Of a stretch of 64,000 bases of DNA, positions 45,258 through 53,270 are shown in pieces (position 1 is the stretch's first letter; the number at the start of each line of letters is the position of its first letter). The notes under the pieces were generated by a model. The model made no database searches, was not told where the DNA came from, and worked only from the letters and a program-made list of their open reading frames with translations. A program made the translations under genes and the position numbers. This DNA comes from GM7GCV1 sp965222065 (GTDB taxonomy: Bacteria; Pseudomonadota; Gammaproteobacteria; Pseudomonadales; GM7GCV1): the NCBI GenBank assembly GCA_965222065.1, contig OZ244933.1:2524936-2588935 (forward strand), written 5' to 3'.

Positions 45258-48200
45258 GTGGCTGATACTGAACTAAAAGCAATTGAAAACCATATTGCAC
45301 AGGACGTCTCTGTACGCGACCAGTATCGTCTGCAAAAAAGCCTTGCCCGGATCAAGCGGCGGTTGGCAGGAAAACAGCCGGTATCAAGGGATCTCGAAAA
45401 GTTATCGACCTCTTTAAAAACATCACTTGCATGGGTAGCTAACCGACGCAAGCAAATACCTGAAATCAAATACCCTGATTTACCAATCGCCTCTGAATCC
45501 GGGCGTATAAAAAAACTGCTGTCGGAAAACCAGGTAATTGTTGTGGCCGGTGAAACCGGTTCAGGAAAGACAACACAGCTTCCCAAGATCTGTCTTGAAC
45601 TGGGCCTGGGTACGCGCGGGCTGGTCGGTCATACCCAGCCCCGGCGGGTAGCGGCCCGTTCAGTGGCCGCTCGTATTGCCGAAGAGCTGGGAACTTGTCT
45701 GGGGGCCCTGATTGGTTACCAGGTGAGATTTACTGACCAAAGCAGCCCCAATACGCTGGTCAAACTAATGACTGACGGCATTTTGCTTTCGGAGATACAG
45801 CGTGATCCTTATCTGCGAAATTATGAATGCATCATTATTGATGAAGCCCACGAGCGCAGCATCAATATTGATTTCCTGTTGGGCTATCTAAAGCAGTTGC
45901 TGCCCAAACGCCCTGACCTGAAGCTCATCATTACTTCGGCAACCATTGATGTTGAGCGGTTCTCTGAGCACTTTAATTCGGCCCCTGTGGTTGAGGTGTC
46001 CGGTCGCACTTACCCCGTGGAGATTTTCTATCGCCCCTGGGAAGACGAGTACGATACGCCAGTTGATGCGGTCGTCGGCCAGGTAAAAAATATTCTGGAA
46101 ACCGAGCCCTTATCGCATGAAGCGGGGGATATTCTGGTGTTCTGCACGGGCGAGCGCGATATTCGGCAGTTAGCCTTGGCGCTGCGTCGCGCACAGTTAA
46201 AAAATCTGGATGTGTTGCCACTTTATTCACGCCTGAGTATTGCCGAGCAGGATCGGGTTTTCCGTCCCGGACGGGGTAGGCGGGTCGTGTTGGCAACCAA
46301 TGTGGCGGAAACCTCGCTCACGGTTCCGGGCATAGGCTTTGTGATTGATACCGGTACGGCGCGAATCAGCCGCTACAGTGTACGAACCAAAGTTCAGCGA
46401 CTGCCGATTGAGCCGATTAGCCAGGCCAGTGCAAACCAAAGAGCAGGTCGTTGTGGGCGCATAGCTGAAGGCGTCTGTATTCGGCTCTACTCTGAGCAGG
46501 ACTTTCTTTCGAGAGACGAGTTTACTCCCCCGGAAATCATGCGTACCAACCTGGCGGCGGTCATTCTGCAAATGCAGAACCTGAAGCTGGGGGATATAAC
46601 TGACTTTCCTTTTATCGAGCGTCCGCAAGACAAGCAAATCCGGGATGGCCTGCGCTTGCTGGAAGAGCTGTCGTTGGTCGATGAAAATGACCGGATCACA
46701 AGCCTGGGCAGACTGCTGTCCGGGTTGCCCGTTGACCCAAGATTCGCCCGCATTCTCTGGCAAGCACAGCATGACCAGTGCCTGACTGAGGCAATTACCA
46801 TCATAAGTCTGTTATCTATTCAGGACCCGCGTGAGCGGCCAGCGGACAAGCAACAACAGGCGGATGAAAAACACCGTGTTTTCATGGACAGAGAGTCTGA
46901 TTTCAATGCCATATTAAACTTATGGAATAGCTATCAGGAGCAACGCCAGGCCTTGAGTAACCGCAAGCTGGATGACTGGTGCCGCAAACACTTTTTATCG
47001 CCCTTGCGTATGCGCGAATGGCGCGAGGTCCATTTCCAGCTGAGCCTGATGGGTCGGGAGCTGGGCTGGAAACTCAACAAAACACCACCCGGTTACAAAA
47101 GTCTGCACCGGGCTTTGCTGAGCGGGTTGATTACCCAAATCGGGGTTCAGCAGGAAAACAAGGAATTTTTGGGTACACGCAATCGACGATTTCGCATTTT
47201 CCCAGGTTCCTGGCTGGCCAAAAAACCGCCCAAATGGGTGTTTGCTGCCCAGATGCTCGATACCGGCCAACTGTTTGCCCATCAGGTGGCCAAGCTCAAT
47301 CCGGAATGGTTGTTGGGACTGGCTGATCACGCATTGCAGACGGATTATTACGAACCCTACTATCATGCGCGACGCGGCGAAATCATGGCGCGCATGCGCT
47401 ATTCCCTGTTTGGCCTGGTCGTCAGTGACCAGCATAAAGTCAGCTACAAATCCATTGAGCCTGAGCTTTGTCACGAGCTGTTTATCAGGGAAGCTTTGGC
47501 AAACTGGAAATACCGGGGCAAGGGTAAGTTCTATCAGAATAACCGCCAGGTTTGTGATCGGCTTCAGGAACTTGAGGATCGCACCCGTACGGGAGAGCTG
47601 GTGGTCGACGAACAGCAGCTGTTTGAGTTTTATGCAGACAAAATTCCTGCTGAAGTGATTGATCTGGCTTCATTTGAATCCTGGAGAGAACGAGCCGAAA
47701 AGAAAAATCCGCGGGTTTTGTATCTCGATGAAGACACACTCACCGAGTCTGTTGACCAGGAAAAACTGATCGAATTTCCCGATAGCCTGGATTGGCAAGG
47801 GTTAAGTTTCCGGCTGAGCTATAAATTCCAGCCCGGATCAGAGGAGGACGGCGTTACCCTGCATGTGCCTGTAGGGCAGTTGCACCAGGTGCCCGAACAC
47901 CTGGTGGAGTGGCTGGTTCCCGGGCTTTTGAAAGATAAGCTGGTGGCAGTATTGAAATCATTGCCCAAGCGGTACCGCCGCGAACTGGTGCCTATTCCTG
48001 CCCATGTGGACAAGCTCTGGCCAGCAATGACGCCTGGTGATCAGCCTCTACAGGAGGCTCTTGCCTATCAACTAAAGCGTTCGACGGGTAAGGCGTTTCC
48101 CGAGGAAGCCTGGAAGGAGGTTTCCCTGGACGATTTCTATCTGATGCGGTTTCAACTGGAAGATGACCAGGGTCGTCCCCTGGCGACCAGTCGCAATCTC

Positions 48201-49175
48201 AGGGAATTGCGTGATGCCTATCGATCCCAGGCGCAACAGGCCATTTCTGAAATCAGGGATACGGTTGAGGATTTCCCCGATGCGACCGACTGGCAATTTG
48301 GGAAACTACCCGAATCAGTCGATATCCAGAAAGGCAAGGAGCGTGTAAGGCTTTGGCCTGCGCTGGAAGACAAACAGGATCGAGTGGGTTATCGCCTGCT
48401 GGATAACCATGACGAAGCGAGGCATATCCATGCCAGGGGCGTGCAGCGACTTTTTCTGCTGGTTCAGTCGGATGCGCGCAAATATCTGCAAAAGGAATTG
48501 TTTAAAGCTTCAGACTTGCGCCTGATGGCGTTACTTAATCCCTTGCCCGACATCAAGATTCAGCTGGCCGAACTGAAGGAAGACCTGCTGATAGCCGTGG
48601 CCGGGGACCTGTTGCCTGATGCAGCCAAAATACGTTCGCGGGATGATTTTCTTAAGACGGTTGAACATCATCGCGGCGAGCTTGTGCGACGCTCGCTGGA
48701 GCTGGAAGCACTATGTCTGGAGTGGGCCGATCAACTCCGAATCATAAAATCGGAGATCGCCGAACTGTCAGTAGGGTATGAAAAATCCGCTGAGGATATT
48801 CATTTTCAGATAGGTGAGCTTTTTTCGAAGGACTTTTTACAAGCCATGCCCGCTGAGTGGCGGCCGCATCCAGGGCGGTTTTTGAAAGGGATAAGCAAAC
48901 GTATTGACCGAATGCAGGGACAACTGGCCAGGGATCTGGAAATGGTGGACGAGATCACAGATTTGTATGGAAGATATCAGCAATTAATCAAAGAAATCCC
49001 CATCCACCGTGCAGGCGAGTCATCTGAACTCATAGAATTGCGTTGGATGCTGGAAGAGTATCGGATTTCGCTTTTCTCACAACCGATTAAAACCAGCCGA
49101 CCGGTATCCCGGAAACGCCTGGAAAATCTGTTTGAACAGGCGGAAAAAGCAACAGCGACCTTGCGCGAGCAGTAA
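45258..49175 (+). CDS. hrpA: ATP-dependent RNA helicase HrpA
   Basis: A DEAH-box 3'-5' helicase, in E. coli involved in mRNA processing and rescuing stalled ribosomes. It is 1305 residues (E. coli 1300). Walker A is GETGSGKTTQLPK near residue 100, Walker B/DEAH is IIIDEAHERSINIDF, then SATIDVERF, TNVAETSLTVPGIGFVIDTG and QRAGRCGR. Helicase-associated, OB and the long HrpA-specific C-terminal domain follow. Start GTG 45258 with GAAGG immediately upstream; no earlier ATG in frame. It stands alone between terminators and the mlaA group. Confidence 0.95.
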   Translation: MADTELKAIENHIAQDVSVRDQYRLQKSLARIKRRLAGKQPVSRDLEKLSTSLKTSLAWVANRRKQIPEIKYPDLPIASESGRIKKLLSENQVIVVAGETGSGKTTQLPKICLELGLGTRGLVGHTQPRRVAARSVAARIAEELGTCLGALIGYQVRFTDQSSPNTLVKLMTDGILLSEIQRDPYLRNYECIIIDEAHERSINIDFLLGYLKQLLPKRPDLKLIITSATIDVERFSEHFNSAPVVEVSGRTYPVEIFYRPWEDEYDTPVDAVVGQVKNILETEPLSHEAGDILVFCTGERDIRQLALALRRAQLKNLDVLPLYSRLSIAEQDRVFRPGRGRRVVLATNVAETSLTVPGIGFVIDTGTARISRYSVRTKVQRLPIEPISQASANQRAGRCGRIAEGVCIRLYSEQDFLSRDEFTPPEIMRTNLAAVILQMQNLKLGDITDFPFIERPQDKQIRDGLRLLEELSLVDENDRITSLGRLLSGLPVDPRFARILWQAQHDQCLTEAITIISLLSIQDPRERPADKQQQADEKHRVFMDRESDFNAILNLWNSYQEQRQALSNRKLDDWCRKHFLSPLRMREWREVHFQLSLMGRELGWKLNKTPPGYKSLHRALLSGLITQIGVQQENKEFLGTRNRRFRIFPGSWLAKKPPKWVFAAQMLDTGQLFAHQVAKLNPEWLLGLADHALQTDYYEPYYHARRGEIMARMRYSLFGLVVSDQHKVSYKSIEPELCHELFIREALANWKYRGKGKFYQNNRQVCDRLQELEDRTRTGELVVDEQQLFEFYADKIPAEVIDLASFESWRERAEKKNPRVLYLDEDTLTESVDQEKLIEFPDSLDWQGLSFRLSYKFQPGSEEDGVTLHVPVGQLHQVPEHLVEWLVPGLLKDKLVAVLKSLPKRYRRELVPIPAHVDKLWPAMTPGDQPLQEALAYQLKRSTGKAFPEEAWKEVSLDDFYLMRFQLEDDQGRPLATSRNLRELRDAYRSQAQQAISEIRDTVEDFPDATDWQFGKLPESVDIQKGKERVRLWPALEDKQDRVGYRLLDNHDEARHIHARGVQRLFLLVQSDARKYLQKELFKASDLRLMALLNPLPDIKIQLAELKEDLLIAVAGDLLPDAAKIRSRDDFLKTVEHHRGELVRRSLELEALCLEWADQLRIIKSEIAELSVGYEKSAEDIHFQIGELFSKDFLQAMPAEWRPHPGRFLKGISKRIDRMQGQLARDLEMVDEITDLYGRYQQLIKEIPIHRAGESSELIELRWMLEEYRISLFSQPIKTSRPVSRKRLENLFEQAEKATATLREQ

Positions 49176-49298
49176 AAGTTATGAATTCCTCTTTTTTACG
49201 CGCGATTTATTCGGATTCCTGTGTCAAATGAATCCGGTAGCGTTACAATATTTTGGCAGTGCAACATGAAGAATAACGACCCACTTCCCAGGCTTGCT

Positions 49299-50021
49299 AT
49301 GAAAAACAATCATCGGGCGATCTGTCTGCTGGCCCTAAGCTTTTTATTACCTGCATGTACAACAACTACACAGACCGAAATTACCGACAATGACTCCGGT
49401 CTGGAAAAATTTAACAAGGTGTCCTACAACGTCACAGAAGTTGCCGATCATTATGTATTGAAACCCGTGGCCAGGGGATATACAGCGATTCTTCCTGATC
49501 CTGTGGAACACTCTTTTTCCCGGGCTTTTGCAAATCTGAGAGAAGTAGGCACCGCCGCAAATGAACTGTTACAGGGTGAGCTGGGTGAAGCAGGTACAGC
49601 CACATCCCGCGTTGTCATCAACTCCACCCTGGGGATTTTGGGACTGTTTGATGTGGCCGATTCGATGGGTATTCGCAAGAACGATCCGGAAGATTTTGGC
49701 CAGACACTGGCCGTCTGGGGTGTGGAATCCGGACCCTACATATATCTGCCGTTTCTTGGCCCTTCATCGCTTCGGGATGCTCCCTCCAGAGTAGTCGATT
49801 ATTTCTTCGATCCGGTCAACCATGTGGAATCATCGCGTGACCAAAACCTGTTAAATGCCTGGGATGTCGTTCAGCGAAGAGCCCAGTTATTGCAGACAGA
49901 AGAAATAGTCAATGGAGACCGGTACCTGTTTCTTAAAGATGCCTACATCCAGCGTCGTGAATATCTCGTCAATGATGGAGAGTTGAGTGAAGATATGAAT
50001 GACTTCGACACCGATTTTTAA
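49299..50021 (+). CDS. mlaA: Phospholipid-trafficking lipoprotein MlaA (VacJ)
   Basis: An outer-membrane lipoprotein that removes misplaced phospholipids from the outer leaflet and passes them to MlaC. ATG 49299 gives a proper signal peptide with lipobox near LPAC (acylated Cys 20); starts at 49221 or 49266 would place extra polar residues before it. The 240 residues include LEKFNKVSYNVTEVADHYVLKPVARGY, NLREVGTAANELLQG, INSTLGILGLFDVAD, EDFGQTLAVWGV and GPYIYLPFLGPSSLRDAPSRVVDYF. The stop is immediately followed by the next start, so it is co-translated with the HsbR-like gene. Confidence 0.94.
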   Translation: MKNNHRAICLLALSFLLPACTTTTQTEITDNDSGLEKFNKVSYNVTEVADHYVLKPVARGYTAILPDPVEHSFSRAFANLREVGTAANELLQGELGEAGTATSRVVINSTLGILGLFDVADSMGIRKNDPEDFGQTLAVWGVESGPYIYLPFLGPSSLRDAPSRVVDYFFDPVNHVESSRDQNLLNAWDVVQRRAQLLQTEEIVNGDRYLFLKDAYIQRREYLVNDGELSEDMNDFDTDF

Positions 50022-51224
50022 ATGGCTTTACTGCGTATCTTCTGTGTAGACCGGGACCCGCTTGTAAGAAGGCTGGTGTCCCGATACCTGGGCAGACGAG
50101 GGCACAGGGTACTCACCTTTGGGGATATGGAAGCGCTGGAAGCGACGACTGAACGTGCAGGCCCGGATATTGTTATATGCGACATAGATATCTGCAGTGA
50201 TGTCGAAAACCAGATTGACAAGGCTTTTCCGAAGAAGACGGAAATCCAGTACATTCAGTTGATCCGTCGTCACGCCATTGATCAGGTGCTGGAAGCATTT
50301 CGGCATGAAAACCGTGATTGCCTGCCGTGCCCTTTTACCGAGCGCACCCTGCTGTTGGCAACAGAACGAGCCAAGGAAAAACGACTGCAAATTGCGCGCA
50401 AGATGCGCACCCACAGGCGGTTGAAAAAGGCCATGCTGGAATCCGAGCGGCGCCTGGGAATCCTCCAGGCGGACCAGCTGGCCGGCAAACAAATGCAACA
50501 GTCATTATTGCCGCGTTCACCCCTGATTCAGCCCCCTTACTACATTGCCCGAAAAATTTTGCCTTCACTCTATCTGTCGGGTGATGGCATTAACTATATG
50601 TCGGCGCTGCACGACTATTTTTTATTCTATTTGACAGATGTTTCCGGTCACGGGGCGTCATCGGCATTTATTACGGTCATGGTCCGGCAATTGATGCGGC
50701 GTATTGTTCGTAAACAGATCCTGGAAAAAGACGTGACTGCCCTGGAGCATTCACCAGAGGGCTTTCTGGAAAGTATCAATACGGTATTGCACGATAACCA
50801 TGTAGACAAACACCTGACCATGTTTTCGGGCAGTCTGGATCGCAAAAACAACCACCTTAAATATGCCGTTGGTGCCCAGTTGCCCATGCCGATACTTATC
50901 CATGACGGCAAGGCGGAGTTTTTACAGGGCAAGGGCAAGCCGGTCGGGCTTTTCCCTAACGTCGACTGGGTAATTTATGAGCTGGATTTGCCAGAAAAAT
51001 TTATCCTGGTGACATTTTCCGACGGGATACTGGAAGTCCTTCCCCAGAAAACCCTGGAGGAGCAGGAAGCGTATTTGTTAAAAAAACTGGCCAAGGTCAA
51101 GCCGGACATCGATGCCGTTCTTCCGGCACTGGACATTGATATTTCCAAAGAGCCCCCTGATGATATCGCTATATTGATGATCGCCAGGGGCTACCACGAT
51201 GAGCACGAGGCGGACACAGACTGA
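50022..51224 (+). CDS. Response regulator with PP2C-type serine phosphatase, HsbR-like
   Basis: A 400-residue signalling protein with a receiver domain (1-120) and a SpoIIE/RsbU-type PP2C phosphatase (about 190-395). Receiver: acidic pair Asp 10/Asp 12 and phosphoacceptor Asp 54 (VICDIDI) are present. The conserved Thr/Ser after strand 4 is replaced in IQYIQLIRRH, and the invariant Lys before Pro is not Lys (LPCPF). Phosphatase metal motifs: LSGDGINYM, TDVSGHGASSA, TFSDGILEV and PPDDIAILM. In Pseudomonas, HsbR dephosphorylates the anti-anti-sigma HsbA; the STAS gene directly follows with no gap. Confidence 0.86.
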   Translation: MALLRIFCVDRDPLVRRLVSRYLGRRGHRVLTFGDMEALEATTERAGPDIVICDIDICSDVENQIDKAFPKKTEIQYIQLIRRHAIDQVLEAFRHENRDCLPCPFTERTLLLATERAKEKRLQIARKMRTHRRLKKAMLESERRLGILQADQLAGKQMQQSLLPRSPLIQPPYYIARKILPSLYLSGDGINYMSALHDYFLFYLTDVSGHGASSAFITVMVRQLMRRIVRKQILEKDVTALEHSPEGFLESINTVLHDNHVDKHLTMFSGSLDRKNNHLKYAVGAQLPMPILIHDGKAEFLQGKGKPVGLFPNVDWVIYELDLPEKFILVTFSDGILEVLPQKTLEEQEAYLLKKLAKVKPDIDAVLPALDIDISKEPPDDIAILMIARGYHDEHEADTD

Positions 51225-51722
51225 ATGAGCGACGGGCGAATTTATTACGCTGAAAACGACGCGAATTACCACATCCGTTTTGTCGGTGATGTGCGGGTTA
51301 CCCTGTGTACCAGTTTAAGCAAGTACATTGATCACATCTTTTCCGGACCCGCGCTTCAATCGCTTGTGCTGGATTTGCGTGAGGCCAAAGCGGTTGACAG
51401 TACGACGCTTGGCTTTATGGCGAAAGTCGGCCTGTACGCAATTTCCAAAGGTCTCTCGCCGCTGATCATCGTCAAGGACAAATCCATGATCCGGCTGCTG
51501 GATAGTATGGGGTTTGATGATTTGTTTGAGATGGTGCCGAATTTCCCTGCAGATACAGAATCACTAAAAGAGCTCTCTGCGACAAACGCGACTTCCAGCG
51601 AGGTTCGTAAAGAGGTGATTGAAGCACATCAGGTACTCATGTCGATGAATACCAAAAATATGGAAGCCTTTTCCAAACTGGTTTCTGCACTGCAAAAAGA
51701 ATCCGAAAAATCCAGTCAGTAA
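51225..51722 (+). CDS. STAS-domain anti-anti-sigma factor, HsbA-like
   Basis: A 165-residue protein with a STAS domain (about 5-105). The phosphorylatable site lies in KAVDSTTLGFMAK (Ser 59 or Thr 60). A helical Ser/Glu-rich C-terminal extension (about 110-165) follows. In Pseudomonas HsbA, phosphorylation state switches its partners (FlgM or a diguanylate cyclase), linking to motility versus biofilm. Its start is the base after the phosphatase stop, and a strong terminator follows. The kinase or sigma/anti-sigma partner is not in the window. Confidence 0.87.
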   Translation: MSDGRIYYAENDANYHIRFVGDVRVTLCTSLSKYIDHIFSGPALQSLVLDLREAKAVDSTTLGFMAKVGLYAISKGLSPLIIVKDKSMIRLLDSMGFDDLFEMVPNFPADTESLKELSATNATSSEVRKEVIEAHQVLMSMNTKNMEAFSKLVSALQKESEKSSQ

Positions 51723-51740
51723 GCAGTTGCTGATTTATAA

Positions 51741-51773
51741 AAAAAGGGATTGGTTTTGCCAATCCCTTTTTTT
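51741..51773. terminator. Shared terminator between HsbA-like gene and transaldolase
   Basis: AGGGATTGG-TTTTG-CCAATCCCT with A- and T-runs, between two convergent genes, 18 bp past the plus-strand stop and 20 bp before the minus-strand stop. Confidence 0.9.
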
Positions 51774-51792
51774 GTGTTTGCGACGCCTGGCT

Positions 51793-52752
51793 CTAGCCCT
51801 GGAGCTTATCGCTTAACAGGGCTTCCAGCTTGATCTGATCGGCAATAAAGAGGCGAATTCCTTCAGCAAGTTTATCCACCGCCATGGGGTTATCGTTGAA
51901 TTGCAGACGGAAATCCGCTTCGCCGCTTATTCGACAATCCTGATACTCGCCAATATTTTCAGCGCTGAGCTTGCGTTCAAGATGTCCGTCGTCGTTACTT
52001 AGCTCTTCGAGTAACTGCGGCCCGATCGTCAGCCGATCACAGCCAGCCAGTGCCTCGACTTCCCCAACATTACGGAAACTGGCTCCCATGACGACGGTTT
52101 TGAAACCGCGGTCCTTGTACAGGTTGTAAATGTTTTGTACCGAGAGCACACCGGGATCTTCATCGGCAGGGTAACTATCGACCTGATTGGCTTTTTTGTA
52201 CCAGTCAAGGATACGTCCGACAAACGGGGAGATCAGGAATGCCCCGGCTTCGGCCGCAGCAACTGCCTGGACATCGCTGAACATCAGGGTCAGGTTGCAG
52301 TTTATGCCCTCGGCTTGCAGGATTTCTGCGGCGCGGATTCCTTCCCAGGTAGAGGCCAGCTTGATGAGGACACGCTCCCTGCCAATCCCGGCTTCCTCGT
52401 AAAAGCCGATAATACGTTTGGCGCGGGCAATACTGGCATCGGTATCAAAAGAAAGTCGCGCGTCCACTTCGGTAGAGATCCGGCCGGGGATGACTTTAAG
52501 AATTTCCAGCCCGGCGCTAACGGCCAATCGGTCCGCCAGGATCTCAATTCTTTCCGCATCGCTGACTTCCAGCGTTTTGGCCCATTCCACGGCCTGGTCG
52601 ATCAGTGACTCATATCGTGGCAACTGGGTCGCTTTCAAAAGCAGGCTGGGGTTGGTGGTTGCATCTACCGGCTTGTATTTGGCGATGGCATCAATATCGC
52701 CCGTATCGGCAACGACTTCAGTCATTTGGCGGAGTTGATCAAGCTTGTTCAT
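51793..52752 (-). CDS. tal: Transaldolase
   Basis: A pentose-phosphate enzyme transferring dihydroxyacetone from sedoheptulose-7-phosphate to glyceraldehyde-3-phosphate. Start ATG 52752 (MNKLDQLRQ) after GAGGACAG gives 319 residues, as in E. coli TalB (317). The 43 extra codons upstream are not conserved. Catalytic elements: DATTNPSLLLKA (Asp), ERVLIKLASTWEG (Schiff-base Lys), GINCNLTLMFSDVQA, and SPFVGRILDWYKK. Monocistronic on the minus strand. Confidence 0.96.
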   Translation of the reverse strand: MNKLDQLRQMTEVVADTGDIDAIAKYKPVDATTNPSLLLKATQLPRYESLIDQAVEWAKTLEVSDAERIEILADRLAVSAGLEILKVIPGRISTEVDARLSFDTDASIARAKRIIGFYEEAGIGRERVLIKLASTWEGIRAAEILQAEGINCNLTLMFSDVQAVAAAEAGAFLISPFVGRILDWYKKANQVDSYPADEDPGVLSVQNIYNLYKDRGFKTVVMGASFRNVGEVEALAGCDRLTIGPQLLEELSNDDGHLERKLSAENIGEYQDCRISGEADFRLQFNDNPMAVDKLAEGIRLFIADQIKLEALLSDKLQG

Positions 52753-53127
52753 TCTGTCCTCTATTGGTGCGTATGTATGAAATATACTGTATATAACCGG
52801 CCTTTTGATAGTCTGGCAAAAGATGGGAAAAGCGATAGCCTTGAGACTCCCAATCTGAGAATGGCGTGAAGCATGGATCATCGTATCTAGGCCAGCCCCA
52901 GCTTGTGAACATGCTCACTCAATCCGAGTAAGATTCTTACGGTATGATCAAGGCGGTATAGATAATAACGTTTTGAACCGTGCTCCATCATGAGCAATTA
53001 GAAATACCAGCTTACCGACCAGTTTATTCGTAATCTAGTCACTGTCTGGCGAAATGTATGAATTTCCTCCAAAGCAGATTGATTTACGTAAAAAGTAATT
53101 AAATGTTACCTGCAATATACATTATCA
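52753..53127. other. Non-coding gap upstream of transaldolase
   Basis: About 375 bp without a supported gene, holding the minus-strand transaldolase promoter. An ATATACTGTATAT palindrome near 52785 is the only feature of note; it does not meet a LexA box. Confidence 0.4.
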
Positions 53128-53223
53128 ATGTACTAAAGTTACAAATTATATTTGTATAAGAAAAAAAATTACAAAAATTATTTGCAGGCATTATACAAAT
53201 AGGCATAATGTTGACTACTCATA
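53128..53223 (+). promoter_or_regulatory. Shared upstream element (copy A) of the PQQ dehydrogenase
   Basis: An AT-rich stretch closely similar to 61507-61612 upstream of the TonB receptor. It includes an inverted repeat TACAAA-TTATA-TTTGTA (53140-53156), ATAAGAAAAAA, ATTACAAAAA, then -35-like TTGCAG (53182-53187), the shared ATACAAATAGG, and CATAAT (53204-53209). GTTGACT-CAT continues in both copies. Confidence 0.72.
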
Positions 53224-53270
53224 GAAAAATTATCTGCTATCTAATATAGACGGATTGAGGCCGCAAAATA

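Noticed and set aside
52780..52800. LexA/SOS box before transaldolase
   Set aside because: The ACTGTATATAA sequence lacks the matching ACAG half at the correct spacing.
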